Origin: Paenibacillus polymyxa
GTDB taxonomy: Bacteria; Bacillota; Bacilli; Paenibacillales; Paenibacillaceae
NCBI RefSeq assembly: GCF_015710975.1
Contig: NZ_CP049783.1
Span: forward strand, 3,701,501-3,765,500
Direction: 5' to 3'
Length of the DNA stretch: 64,000 nucleotides
The notes beneath the pieces are model-generated. The model was not told the DNA's origin. It saw only the letters and a list, made by a program, of their open reading frames with translations, and did no database searches. Position 1 is the stretch's first letter, and every line of letters begins with the position of its first letter. This document shows, in pieces, positions 9,696 to 19,157 of the stretch. Made by a program: the position numbers and the translations under genes.

Positions 9696-9906
9696 GTGCA
9701 GACACCCTCCTATCCTTATAAGCTTTATCTATTGGGTACATTGTAACATAGGCCAAAGACTGGATTCCTCTGTTCGAAAACCTATCCTATGAACAAACGC
9801 ACTGGAGAAGCGGAGCTTTTCCCTATATATTTTTGTTTGATAAAGTTGTCCCATAGGCGTAATATATAAAGTCTAGTGATTTTTTTCATAGAGGAGCGAG
9901 TGCATC

Positions 9907-10794
9907 ATGGGAGAGTTAACGACAGCCAAGCGGATAATGATGATCGCGCTACTGGTCGTATTGTGGGGCATTTCTTGGCCCATCTATAAAGTTGCACTGG
10001 AATTCACGCCTCCCCTTTTGTTTGCAGGGCTACGTACACTGTTGGGTGGCCTGCTATTGGGAGCGATTTTAGCACCGAGATGGAATCGCATTCGCTGGAA
10101 AGAAAATTGGCGGGTGTATGCTATTTCAGGTATTTTTAACGTAGTTCTGTTTTATGGCTTGCAAACCGTGGGGCTCATGTACGTTCCATCAGGTCTGTTC
10201 TCTGTGCTGGTATATCTTCAGCCTGTGCTGGTTGGCATTTTTGCATGGATGTGGCTGGGGGAAGCAATGTCCAAGCTCAAAGTGATTGGATTGATCATTG
10301 GATTTCTGGGCGTGGCAGCTGTCAGTATCGGAGGCTTTTCAGGACATGTGGCTATTGCAGGTGTAATTATTGCCATTATTACAGCGGTGAGCTGGGCGTT
10401 AGGAACCGTGTATGTGAAAAAGGTTAACAAGCGTGTGGATTCGTTGTGGCTGGTCGCATTTCAATGTACACTTGGAGGCATCGTGTTGACAGGGACTGGA
10501 TCGGTAACGGAAAGCTGGTCAGACATCGTGTGGAATGTTCCGTATGTGTCAGGACTGTTGTTCGGGACTGTGCTCGGAATTTCACTATCCTGGCTGCTGT
10601 ATTTCACGCTGGTCAATTCGGGGGATGCCAGTAAGGTCGCTTCCTATACGTTTTTGGTGCCTGTGATTTCAGTGTTTGTCAGTTCTATGCTGCTTCACGA
10701 ATCGATTACGGCTTTTCTGCTGATCGGTCTGGTATTAATCGGCTTTAGCATTTATCTGGTTAATCGCAGAGTGAGGGTAGTACGGCAAGCTTGA
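9907..10794 (+). CDS. EamA/DMT-superfamily transporter, 295 aa
   Basis: ATG 9907 follows GAGGAGC. The protein has ten predicted membrane helices in two EamA halves (about residues 8-145 and 150-290). The first half carries the typical LWGISWPIYKVAL opening and a PSGLFSVLVYLQPVLV segment; the second half has AVSWALGTVYVKK and a FLVPVISVFVSS segment. It is a drug/metabolite exporter by family; the substrate cannot be read from sequence. It forms a single-gene unit closed by a strong terminator. Confidence 0.9.
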   Translation: MGELTTAKRIMMIALLVVLWGISWPIYKVALEFTPPLLFAGLRTLLGGLLLGAILAPRWNRIRWKENWRVYAISGIFNVVLFYGLQTVGLMYVPSGLFSVLVYLQPVLVGIFAWMWLGEAMSKLKVIGLIIGFLGVAAVSIGGFSGHVAIAGVIIAIITAVSWALGTVYVKKVNKRVDSLWLVAFQCTLGGIVLTGTGSVTESWSDIVWNVPYVSGLLFGTVLGISLSWLLYFTLVNSGDASKVASYTFLVPVISVFVSSMLLHESITAFLLIGLVLIGFSIYLVNRRVRVVRQA

Positions 10795-10823
10795 AATTAA
10801 TAACTTAATAATAGCAACAAGTA

Positions 10824-10856
10824 AGGACTCTGCTCAGGTAGCAGAGTCCTTTTTTT
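10824..10856 (+). terminator. Intrinsic terminator
   Basis: AGGACTCTGCT (10824-10834) pairs with AGCAGAGTCCT (10840-10850), followed by six more T residues. Confidence 0.95.
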
Positions 10857-10963
10857 ATAGGTGACAGAATGTAATGAATGATGGTAACAAGGTTCCTACT
10901 CTAGGGAGTTGGTTAAGCTATGAATGACGGCACACTGCCAAATAAAGAAGGGAGATGCGGGCG

Positions 10964-11740
10964 ATGGCACGGAAATTATTGATAACAGGAGCAGCGGGCA
11001 CAATTGGGAAAGTACTCTATGAAGGGCTAAAAGCGGAAGGAAAATATGAAATAACCGCTGTCGATGTAATGAGGGATGAAGAAGCAGGGATTGTCGAACT
11101 GGATATACATGATACTGCAAGGTTGGCTGAGCTTACCAATGGAGTGGATACGGTACTGCATTTTGCATGGATTAAGGATGAAGGGGACTTCCTCGGCAAA
11201 GTGCTGTCTGGCAATGTAAGCGGAGCGTATAAGCTGTATGAAGCTGCGGTCAAAAATGGGGTGAAGCGCATTATTTTCGCCAGTTCCAATCATGCCACAG
11301 GGTTTTATAAAGTAGGCGAAGCGATAGATGTAGAAGATCCCTACCGACCGGATAGCTTTTATGGATTGAGTAAGTGCTATATTGAACTGTTGGGACGGCT
11401 GTATGCCGATCAGGGCAAAATATCTTCAATGAATATCCGCATCGGTAATTTTCCTGGGGATGATCGGCCGCATTCGGAGCGTGCTGCTCATATATGGATC
11501 TCCGAGCGCGATATGATCCATCTGACCGTCTGCTGTATCGAGGCCCCTTCGGAGATGAGTTATCTTAATTTGTACGGTACGTCAGCCAATACGGATAATT
11601 ATTATGACATTGGTTACTTGGAAGAACTAATCGGATATAAGCCGCAGGATAATGCCGCTGAGCTGCTGGAGCAGGCCAAGAAAAACGGATTTCGAGTAAA
11701 ACAGGATGAAACCATTTTTCAGGGTGGGCAAAAGGAATAG
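10964..11740 (+). CDS. NAD-dependent uronate-dehydrogenase-like SDR, 258 aa
   Basis: Start ATG 10964 is 9 nt after GGGAG; the earlier in-frame ATG 10955 abuts that site. It is an extended short-chain dehydrogenase: N-terminal Rossmann GAAGTIG (residues 8-14), Asp at the end of beta-2 (AVDVMRDE), catalytic Ser in FASSNHATG, then YGLSK carrying the catalytic Tyr and Lys. The SSNHATGFY, RPDSFYGLSK and late FQGG segments match bacterial uronate dehydrogenase (uronate to aldarolactone), so oxidation of a uronic acid is the best guess. A general NAD-dependent epimerase is the alternative. It lies 235 nt upstream of a sugar ABC importer, fitting a pectin- or hemicellulose-derived sugar route. Confidence 0.7.
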   Translation: MARKLLITGAAGTIGKVLYEGLKAEGKYEITAVDVMRDEEAGIVELDIHDTARLAELTNGVDTVLHFAWIKDEGDFLGKVLSGNVSGAYKLYEAAVKNGVKRIIFASSNHATGFYKVGEAIDVEDPYRPDSFYGLSKCYIELLGRLYADQGKISSMNIRIGNFPGDDRPHSERAAHIWISERDMIHLTVCCIEAPSEMSYLNLYGTSANTDNYYDIGYLEELIGYKPQDNAAELLEQAKKNGFRVKQDETIFQGGQKE

Positions 11741-11886
11741 AGCAGATCGTCCAAATATGCTTGACGAATGGGCTGAAGGCGTCGATCAGGCGCCTCATAT
11801 CACATAAAACTTCACAAATATCAGAATTGTTCACTCCTCTGGACACTCCTTTGTTCATGAAGCATGAGAGGCTTCACTTTTCATTT

Positions 11887-11900
11887 TGAATGCGCTTACA
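11887..11900 (+). promoter_or_regulatory. cre-like site (CcpA) before ABC importer
   Basis: TGAATGCGCTTACA matches the catabolite-responsive element consensus TGWAANCGNTNWCA with one mismatch. It lies 75 nt upstream of the permease start, inside an AT-rich promoter region, so CcpA-dependent repression of the importer is plausible. Confidence 0.55.
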
Positions 11901-11974
11901 TAATATATAGTTATACGGCGGCAATGCTACAAACCTTGCAGTCGGTAATGTATATAGAGGGGGAGTGACTCACA

Positions 11975-12967
11975 TTGAATCAGCCTATGCCCAAAAATTC
12001 TGCAATGCTTACGACGGATTCCCGCTTGAACGGTAGGCTGGGAACAGGCAAGAAACACGGTTTTTTCTATGAACTGATCCGCAATCGAGTATTATTTCTG
12101 ATGTTGTTACCTACTTTAATCTTTTTCTTCATAAATTCGTACATTCCTATGGTTGGCATTTATTACGCATTTACCCAGTTTGACTTTAATACCAGCCTAT
12201 TTGAGGCCCAGTTTGTCGGACTCCAGAATTTTCGCTTTCTATGGCAATCCGGCACGCTGACCAAATTGACATTGAATACAGTTGGATATAATGCAGCGTT
12301 TATTTTACTCGGCAACGTGTTAGCGATTGTCCTCGCTATTTTACTGAATGAGTTGCGAGGCCGCTACTTTAAAAAGATCACTCAATCTGTGATGTTTCTT
12401 CCATACTTTGTTTCCTTCGTCATTCTAAGTGTCATCGTGTACAACATATTTAATTATGATAATGGTTTTCTGAACACGCTGCTCGTGCAATTTGGTGGTG
12501 AACGTGTGGATGTGTATAACAAACCATGGGTGTGGATTTTCCTGATTATCCTGTTCTATTTGTGGAAAAATCTCGGCTACAGTATGGTAATCTACCTGGC
12601 AGCGATCACAGGGATCAGTGACGAGTATTATGAGGCAGCTAAAATAGACGGAGCCAACATTTTTCAACGAATTTGGTACATTACCGTTCCTATGCTCAAG
12701 TCGACATTCGTTGTGCTGCTGTTATTTGCACTGGGTAGCATTATGAAAGGACAATTCGATCTGTTCTATCAGTTAATCGGTAACAACGGTGTGCTGTACA
12801 ATACGACGGATATTTTGGACACTTATGTGTATCGTTCCTTGAAAGTAACTTTTGATGTGGGGATGGCTTCGGCCGCAGGTGTGTATCAATCCCTGTTCGG
12901 ATTTGTACTGATTATGACTGTGAACTATATCATCCGCAAGCTGAACGACGAATATGCCTTATTCTAG
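11975..12967 (+). CDS. LplB-type sugar ABC transporter permease 1, 330 aa
   Basis: TTG 11975 lies about 9 nt after GAGGGGGAG. A cytoplasmic tail of about 38 residues is followed by six membrane helices and a MalF-type inner-membrane permease domain; the EAA loop reads YEAAKIDGANIFQRIWYITVP (about residues 218-238), which docks the ATPase. Similarity is to the YteP/LplB group used by Bacilli for oligosaccharides including rhamnogalacturonan pieces. It is the first gene of the importer operon. No ATPase gene is present here, as is usual for this group, which is thought to share a general MsmX-type ATPase. Confidence 0.9.
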   Translation: MNQPMPKNSAMLTTDSRLNGRLGTGKKHGFFYELIRNRVLFLMLLPTLIFFFINSYIPMVGIYYAFTQFDFNTSLFEAQFVGLQNFRFLWQSGTLTKLTLNTVGYNAAFILLGNVLAIVLAILLNELRGRYFKKITQSVMFLPYFVSFVILSVIVYNIFNYDNGFLNTLLVQFGGERVDVYNKPWVWIFLIILFYLWKNLGYSMVIYLAAITGISDEYYEAAKIDGANIFQRIWYITVPMLKSTFVVLLLFALGSIMKGQFDLFYQLIGNNGVLYNTTDILDTYVYRSLKVTFDVGMASAAGVYQSLFGFVLIMTVNYIIRKLNDEYALF

Positions 12968-12985
12968 AAAGGAGAACCCAAACGG

Positions 12986-13879
12986 ATGGCGATCAAAGAA
13001 GATGTATACACTCGACTATTTAAAATCATCTCTTATGTGATTATCATTGTGGCATCCATTGCCTGTTTACTCCCGTTCCTACTTATTATTTCAGCTTCAC
13101 TAACCAGTAATGAATCGATTATCAGGGATGGCTATCACTTTATTCCACAGCAATTCTCGCTGGAAGGATACCGGACGGTGTTCACCTTTCCTGAAGAGGT
13201 GTTGCGGGCATATGGGGTGACGATTTTTACCACGGTTGTAGGTACGACGCTGGGCCTGTTCCTGATGACGATGGCCGGATATGTGCTGGCACGCAAAGAT
13301 TTTAAATACCGCAACGCGTTTTCATTCTATATTTACTTTACGACGTTGTTTGGAGGCGGATTAGTACCTTGGTACATTATGCTCACGAAGTATTTGGGGC
13401 TGCTAGATACGTATACAGTGCTTATTTTCCCGGGATTAATGACTCCATTTCTGATCATTTTGATGAAAAACTTCATTCGTTCCTCTATGCCCGAAGAACT
13501 GTTCGAGTCCGCTAAAATAGACGGTGCAGGTGATTTTAAAATTTACTACCGAATTGTACTGCCTTTATCTACGCCGGGTATTGCCACTGTGGGGCTGTTT
13601 CTGGCTTTGGCTTACTGGAATGACTGGTTTTCATCCTCACTCTTTATTAATGACCCGCATAAATACCAGTTGCAATACTATCTGTATAATGTCATTAACT
13701 CCATGCAATTTATTGCTCAAATGGGTGCAGGCACCGGCGTGTCCCTGTCCAACGATATGCCGACAGAGTCGACCAAAATGGCAATGGCGATCGTGGTTAC
13801 GGGTCCCATTTTACTCCTGTACCCGTTCATTCAGCGTTACTTTGTCAAGGGGCTGACGATTGGTGCGGTAAAAGGATAA
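12986..13879 (+). CDS. LplC-type sugar ABC transporter permease 2, 297 aa
   Basis: ATG 12986 follows AAAGGAGA, 18 nt after the first permease. It has six membrane helices and a MalG-type fold; the EAA loop reads LFESAKIDGAGDFKIYYRI (about residues 172-190). It ends in the GLTIGAVKG tail typical of the YtcP/LplC group. It pairs with the permease at 11975 to form the channel of the importer; the solute-binding protein follows after a hairpin. Confidence 0.92.
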   Translation: MAIKEDVYTRLFKIISYVIIIVASIACLLPFLLIISASLTSNESIIRDGYHFIPQQFSLEGYRTVFTFPEEVLRAYGVTIFTTVVGTTLGLFLMTMAGYVLARKDFKYRNAFSFYIYFTTLFGGGLVPWYIMLTKYLGLLDTYTVLIFPGLMTPFLIILMKNFIRSSMPEELFESAKIDGAGDFKIYYRIVLPLSTPGIATVGLFLALAYWNDWFSSSLFINDPHKYQLQYYLYNVINSMQFIAQMGAGTGVSLSNDMPTESTKMAMAIVVTGPILLLYPFIQRYFVKGLTIGAVKG

Positions 13880-13897
13880 GCGGCACTAAAGGCTGAG

Positions 13898-13925
13898 ATG
13901 GCATAATGTGCTGACATTGTGCCAT
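13898..13925 (+). promoter_or_regulatory. Intercistronic stem-loop before solute-binding protein
   Basis: ATGGCATAATGT (13898-13909) pairs with ACATTGTGCCAT (13914-13925) across a 4-nt loop with one T-G pair; no T-run follows directly. Such a hairpin between transporter permeases and the binding protein commonly protects or sets apart the more abundant binding-protein message. Confidence 0.65.
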
Positions 13926-13988
13926 CCAAGCAGCACTTTTTGTAAGTGTTTTATTTAAACGGACTACCATTTCAAAGGGAGGATTCAC

Positions 13989-15530
13989 ATGACATTCACA
14001 AAGAAAAGAAAACAACGCATGTCCATCCTGATTGCAGTAATGGTTATCATGGCGCTCTTAGCCGGATGTGGGGGCGGTAGCGGAAACAGCGCACAAAAAG
14101 CAAATGGAGAGGATGATAAAGCCCAGAAAGTACAGCTGCAATTTTATATGCTGGGTGATGCTCCTAAGGATCTGTCTACCATTGAGGCAGAGATTAATAA
14201 GTTGGCAGAAAAAGATCTGAATGCCACCGTCAAATTTAACTACACGACGTGGACAGACTGGGATCAAAAATATAAGCTGTTATTGTCTTCGGGTCAGCCT
14301 ATCGACCTGATCTTCACTGCAGATTGGACGCAGTATCAGGCCTATGCCAAGAAGGGGGCATTCCTGCCGCTAGACGATCTGCTGCCTAAGGCCGCACCTG
14401 CCTTGCAAAAATTCGTGCCTCAGGACATGTGGGATGGGGTTAAAATCGGAGGCAAAATTTATACCGTGCCTGGCACGTATAAAGAATATGTCACAAACGG
14501 TTTTGTATGGCGTGAGGATTTACGCGAAAAGTACAATTTGCCTAAACCGACAGACATCAAAAGTTACGAGGCTTACATGGACGGGATACGTCAGCATGAG
14601 CCTAATATGAAAACGGTATCTTTGAACAGTGATATCAAGGGAAATCTGCATGATCGTTATACCGAATTAGTAACGAAGAGTGTAGGTGCTTTGCCTTATG
14701 GCATTGGTATCAAATATGAAAAACCAACAGAGGTATATAAGTATTGGGGCTCAGATGAACAAAAAGAAGAGCTGAATACTTACAAACGCTGGGCTGATAA
14801 AGGGTTTATTCCCAAAAACGTATTAAACGTAAAAGATACGCTTCAGGATCAAGTCACTTCTGGTAAAGCAGCGAGTATTTTTGGCGACAACCCAACCCGG
14901 TTTAATGATATGGTCATTAAGCTCAAAGCATCCCACCCGGACTGGAAGCTTGAGTACTATCCATTCCCGCTGACAACGGGCTATGCAACTCCGGTGCATC
15001 CGATTCATAATGGCTTTGCAATTCCAAAAAGCAGCCCGAACCCAGCCCGCGCGCTGGCCTTTTATGAAAAGCTTGTAACGGACAAACGCTATAACCTGCT
15101 TACGCAATATGGTATCGAAGGCAAAAACTACGAAGTCAAAGATGGTTACTATCAAATGATAGGTAGCGGTAGTACGAATGGATTTTCACGGGAAGGAATG
15201 AACAGCTGGGCTTGGCGTAACCCGGAATACATGCTGTTTGATTCAGGCTTTGACCGTGTGAAGAAGATTTTTGCCGAGCTGGATAAAATCCAGAAGCCTG
15301 ACCTGTTTACCGGTTTTGCAGAGGACTATACGACCTACCAAGCAGAAAAAGCGGCATTAGAACAGGTCGAGAAGCAGTATCTGTACCCACTTCAAGCTGG
15401 ACTGATCGACAACGTTGATCAAGGTCTTGAGACTTTCATGCAAAAGGCGAACCAAGCGGGTTTGGAAAAAATTCAAACCGAATATACAAAACAATGGGAA
15501 GCTTATGTGAAGGAGAAGGGGATCAAGTAA
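13989..15530 (+). CDS. LplA-type extracellular solute-binding lipoprotein, 513 aa
   Basis: ATG 13989 follows GGGAGGA. The N-terminus is a lipoprotein signal: basic KKRKQR, hydrophobic stretch, lipobox LLAGC with the lipidated Cys at about residue 27. The mature protein is a family-1 type sugar-binding protein with the C-terminal DUF3502 extension that marks the LplA/YtcQ group (about residues 370-510). It delivers the ligand to the two permeases just upstream. The ligand is unknown; size and group fit an oligosaccharide. A strong terminator closes the operon. Confidence 0.92.
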   Translation: MTFTKKRKQRMSILIAVMVIMALLAGCGGGSGNSAQKANGEDDKAQKVQLQFYMLGDAPKDLSTIEAEINKLAEKDLNATVKFNYTTWTDWDQKYKLLLSSGQPIDLIFTADWTQYQAYAKKGAFLPLDDLLPKAAPALQKFVPQDMWDGVKIGGKIYTVPGTYKEYVTNGFVWREDLREKYNLPKPTDIKSYEAYMDGIRQHEPNMKTVSLNSDIKGNLHDRYTELVTKSVGALPYGIGIKYEKPTEVYKYWGSDEQKEELNTYKRWADKGFIPKNVLNVKDTLQDQVTSGKAASIFGDNPTRFNDMVIKLKASHPDWKLEYYPFPLTTGYATPVHPIHNGFAIPKSSPNPARALAFYEKLVTDKRYNLLTQYGIEGKNYEVKDGYYQMIGSGSTNGFSREGMNSWAWRNPEYMLFDSGFDRVKKIFAELDKIQKPDLFTGFAEDYTTYQAEKAALEQVEKQYLYPLQAGLIDNVDQGLETFMQKANQAGLEKIQTEYTKQWEAYVKEKGIK

Positions 15531-15559
15531 AACGCTAAGAGTTGTGATCTAAAGTAAAA

Positions 15560-15593
15560 GCAAGTCTCCAGATAGTTGGAGGCTTGCTTTTTT
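15560..15593 (+). terminator. Terminator of ABC operon
   Basis: GCAAGTCTCCA (15560-15570) pairs with TGGAGGCTTGC (15577-15587), followed by six T residues. The convergent regulator gene ends at 15602, so it may serve both strands. Confidence 0.9.
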
Positions 15594-15601
15594 GATATCG
15601 C

Positions 15602-17863
15602 CTATTGCGCATTCGCTTTAGAACGGCGAAAATCTGTGGGTGTCACGCCCAAACTGCGTTTAAACATACGGTGGAAATAAGAGCTACTCGCAAACCCGGT
15701 TTGTTCTGCCACGTCAGCCACCGACCAGTCGGTCTGTTTCAGCAGCTCACAGGCCTTGCGAATACGAAGCTGCTGGATGACGTCTACGATGGTGGACATG
15801 GTTTGTTGCTTATAAAGCCTGCTGACATAGATTGGCGACATATCCAGCTCTTCCGCAATCTGATTGAGACAGAAATTAGGGTCCGTATAAGCTTGCTCCA
15901 TTCGTTCGTTGATTTGTTGTACCAATCGTTCTTGCTTTGTATTTCGTTTTTCCGCCAGATTGGAGCGAACCTGTTCAAAGACCAATTGGTACTGAGCAAT
16001 AAGATCCTCGGCGGTCTCTAATCGATCTGCGGATGGTAATTCAGGTTTAGATTCGATAGCAAATCCATTGAGCTCACTTATATGCCGAACGGCATTATTC
16101 ACACTCATAATGAGCCGGGATATTGCCACCCGGACAGAGGAAAACGGATATTTCTCCATATGCATCAACAGATCTTTGAACATCCGGTGTGCATCCTCCG
16201 TATGACCAGATAGCAGCGTATCCAGCAATTTTTTTTCTTTATCCGATGGAAATACATAAGTATTTTGGACATCTTCATCTGTAGTGCTTCGCGCATTAAT
16301 AATACAGCCATGACCCTGAAAAAAACGGTGCATAGATGCGTTCTCTACCTGGCGGTACAGCAGATGCAGCCGTTCTGGTTGACTTGTAATTACGCTGTAG
16401 GTTAGTGATACACTTAGCTTCAAATATTCGAGACAAGCTTCACGTATTTGGCGTAATAAGGTCTCCAGTAGTACCGTGTCTGTATGTTCTGCAGGGTCTA
16501 AAATGTTGAGCATCAACAGGACGCTATCCTCATCCATATCAACGGTTTCCACCCGGTATGTCTGCCCGCATATTTCGGAAGCGATATTCATGATGGCAAA
16601 CTTGTAGGGTAGCAGATCAGGTCCGCGCTCGCTTTGCCAGCGGGCATATTCATCTATGCGCAGGAGTACAAGCCGATAATCTTTATCGAACTGGAATGTA
16701 ATCCCAAGCTCACGCAGTCTTTCCGGTTCTTCACCGGCAGGAAGATTTCGGATGCCGCGAATCACATTCCGTAAAATGTTTTGCCGGATTGTGTACATAC
16801 TGTTGCGTTTCTCCGATTCCAGTGAATTCATATGCACAACAATTTGACCAATAGGCGTATACAGCATTTTGGACAGCAGCCAGGAAGCTACAAATCCTGC
16901 CATTCCGATGATGGCCGCGATCAGTACCATGGCATTACGAATAACACTCGCCATTTTGATAACGCTTTCATAAGGTGTGACACTAATATACTGCCAACCT
17001 AGTCCATCCGGGGAAGTATAGGAAATCAGTGATCTTTTACCATGAAAGTCTTCTACAAAATAGCCTGTTTCCTGTTTTTTGACTCTAGTGTGCAGCCATA
17101 GCTGTTCTTTTTCGTTCAAAGCTTCGTCTGTCAACGTTGTACCAGATAACAATCTGCCTTGATCGTCTAAAATATAAGCAGTCCCACCTGAGATGGGGGT
17201 CGACGCCATTTCCTTGTTCATCCAGGCCGCTGACACGTTCACAATCACAGCCGAATTTATCGCTTCGTTCGAGTTGATTGCGTCATAACATAAATACGTA
17301 TAGGCTGCGATGTCTGGGCTTGCTTGCTCTACGCCAGCTTCGGGGTCTGAGGCAGACAGCAACGGATACGTGCGTGGAATAGGCGTAAAGGGTTTGTAGT
17401 CCTGATAATGATCCAGCACGCGAATGATGTCTGTATCAGCCAGTTCATGCTTGCTGAATAACCCGTTTTGGCCTTGTGAGGACGCAATGTAGAAGGTGTC
17501 ACTTTTAGGGTTATACACGTAGATGGATTCAATATAAGGCATGGAGTTAAGATAATTATTTAATTCGGTCATGGCAGCGGTTACATCATATACATTGGGC
17601 TTGGGATAATACAACAGCTTGGATAGGGTACTGCTGCGATACATTTGAAATGCCAACGATTGAGCAATAGATGTCATGTTGATGACCTCTTTGCTTCTCA
17701 ACGTTAAGCTATTGTGATTGGCTTCGAACGCCTGCTCCTTTTCCACGCGAATATAGTAGAAATAATATACAGTGGTGGATACCAGCAACGTTAGTGTTAT
17801 ACATAACGTAATGCTGACCAGCAATTTGCTGTGTAGCTTGTGATGCTTTTTGAAATTGCTCAT
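15602..17863 (-). CDS. Membrane-anchored AraC-family regulator, 753 aa (YtdP-like)
   Basis: ATG 17863 lies about 11 nt after AGGAGG on the minus strand. Order: cytoplasmic basic start, membrane helix at about 16-36, an extracytoplasmic Cache-type sensor to about 300 (with IYVYNPKSDTFYIASSQGQ), second helix at about 303-325, a cytoplasmic linker, and a C-terminal AraC double HTH (about 650-748) with LNQIAEELDMSPIYVSRLYK and VAEQTGFASSSYFHRMFKR. This one-protein sensor-regulator layout is common beside Lpl-type importers in Bacilli and Paenibacilli. It is convergent with the importer operon, and regulation of that operon is the likely job, though the sensed ligand is unknown. Confidence 0.88.
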   Translation of the reverse strand: MSNFKKHHKLHSKLLVSITLCITLTLLVSTTVYYFYYIRVEKEQAFEANHNSLTLRSKEVINMTSIAQSLAFQMYRSSTLSKLLYYPKPNVYDVTAAMTELNNYLNSMPYIESIYVYNPKSDTFYIASSQGQNGLFSKHELADTDIIRVLDHYQDYKPFTPIPRTYPLLSASDPEAGVEQASPDIAAYTYLCYDAINSNEAINSAVIVNVSAAWMNKEMASTPISGGTAYILDDQGRLLSGTTLTDEALNEKEQLWLHTRVKKQETGYFVEDFHGKRSLISYTSPDGLGWQYISVTPYESVIKMASVIRNAMVLIAAIIGMAGFVASWLLSKMLYTPIGQIVVHMNSLESEKRNSMYTIRQNILRNVIRGIRNLPAGEEPERLRELGITFQFDKDYRLVLLRIDEYARWQSERGPDLLPYKFAIMNIASEICGQTYRVETVDMDEDSVLLMLNILDPAEHTDTVLLETLLRQIREACLEYLKLSVSLTYSVITSQPERLHLLYRQVENASMHRFFQGHGCIINARSTTDEDVQNTYVFPSDKEKKLLDTLLSGHTEDAHRMFKDLLMHMEKYPFSSVRVAISRLIMSVNNAVRHISELNGFAIESKPELPSADRLETAEDLIAQYQLVFEQVRSNLAEKRNTKQERLVQQINERMEQAYTDPNFCLNQIAEELDMSPIYVSRLYKQQTMSTIVDVIQQLRIRKACELLKQTDWSVADVAEQTGFASSSYFHRMFKRSLGVTPTDFRRSKANAQ

Positions 17864-17994
17864 ATGAACAGGCCTCCTGTCTGTGTGAACGTAGCTGTAA
17901 AGTACACCCTATTTATGTATTCATTATACGTATGATTTTATGAACAGGACAGTGAACAAACCGATTCTTTGTGAAAAATAATGATTTTTTCGTA

Positions 17995-18045
17995 AAAAGA
18001 CCGGGAACACGGATACGCAAACTAGATTGCGTCGGTTCCCGGCCT
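17995..18045 (-). terminator. Terminator of the expansin gene
   Basis: CCGGGAAC (18001-18008) pairs with GTTCCCGG (18035-18042), with an inner ACGCAA/TTGCGT stem. On the minus strand a T-run follows (A-run 17994-17998). Confidence 0.8.
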
Positions 18046-18093
18046 GTTTTATTGGTTCAAATGAAAAGAAGCAAAGATGAGGCGGCATTTCAA

Positions 18094-18807
18094 TTAGTCA
18101 GGAAATTGAACATTACCTTTAACAATATAGGCTTGGCCTGTGCCATTTTCCGCTAGAGCTGGGATGGTATCATTCAGTACGACACCGCGAATGTCCGTAA
18201 TCCGTATTTTCAGAGGCTGTTTTCCTAAGTTAGTACCCAGAAAGTGGTTGTAATCCTGTTTTTCGAGATTGAGCCATTGCCCGTTTTGTTGGACCTCCAT
18301 TTTTAAGACTGGATATTTATGATTGCGTACTTGAATGGCTGCCCACCATTGGCTGCTGCCTTCTTTAATGCGGTAGGAGACATTACCACTAACCGGAGCT
18401 TTGACAACTTTCCATGAAATATTGATTTTTCCATCCTTTTGATTGCCAATCAGGTTGAAGGCATTCGGAGACAGATCAAGTGCGCCACTCGGACCCTCAG
18501 GGTATAAATCTGTTACATAGACGGTTGTTTTTCCTTTGGGGCCTTGAACTTCTAAATAGGCTCCAGCTAATGCGGCTTTAATTCCGTTATAATTCAATTG
18601 TGTGGGGTTAAGCGCTGTAATTTTGGCATCAGAAGGGATAGGATCAAGCAGTAATGCTCCTCCAGAGTAACCTGATCCTGTATATGTGGCGTACCCCGTG
18701 TATGTATCATTCCAAGCAGCTGAAGCGGGAAGTGCGAACAATACGACACTTAGCAACGACGTCAGACCAATCGTTTTGAACTTTCGGAACAGAGATTTTT
18801 CTTGCAT
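18094..18807 (-). CDS. Bacterial expansin (EXLX1/YoaJ-like), 237 aa
   Basis: The start is taken as ATG 18807, 8 nt after AAGGAGG; an in-frame ATG at 18828 would place that site inside the gene. A signal peptide (about residues 1-30, ending PASA) precedes the two-domain expansin. D1 is a double-psi beta-barrel with YATYTGSGYSGGA, LDPIPSD, the conserved VTDLYPEG and ALDLSPNAF; the second Asp is the residue held essential for wall loosening. D2 is a CBM63 with the flat aromatic binding face in EGSSQWWAAIQVRNHKYP. It is very close to B. subtilis EXLX1. It loosens plant cell walls without hydrolysis and helps root colonisation in that species. Confidence 0.95.
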   Translation of the reverse strand: MQEKSLFRKFKTIGLTSLLSVVLFALPASAAWNDTYTGYATYTGSGYSGGALLLDPIPSDAKITALNPTQLNYNGIKAALAGAYLEVQGPKGKTTVYVTDLYPEGPSGALDLSPNAFNLIGNQKDGKINISWKVVKAPVSGNVSYRIKEGSSQWWAAIQVRNHKYPVLKMEVQQNGQWLNLEKQDYNHFLGTNLGKQPLKIRITDIRGVVLNDTIPALAENGTGQAYIVKGNVQFPD

Positions 18808-19157
18808 AATCATTTCCTCCTTGTTCATTTAATAGATTTATATAGTAAATATAAACACTATATTACCTAATATTCCAAATTGTACAATAGGACTTTGAGG
18901 CAAAAAGAAAATGTTGAAGATATTTGTCAACATACCCATAGGTCATATGGCGTGTTTTTTGAGAAATGGCTGTACAGATAAAGAATAAGGGGAGGGTCAA
19001 GTAATGGAGGGCGAAACTAGGACTTTTGGATGAAGTCTTTTAAATAGAATAAGCGAACTATTGTTCTCGTTTTGATTGTCGTATACAATCGAATCATGCT
19101 GATTCAAATAGAGTAATGTCGACTCTGTGTATACTGCAAGAAAGGATGTTATGCATC

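Noticed and set aside
19004..19033. Nine-codon ORF (MEGETRTFG) behind GGGGAGGG
   Set aside because: Well-placed ribosome binding site but too short to support without conservation, and not linked to the next gene.
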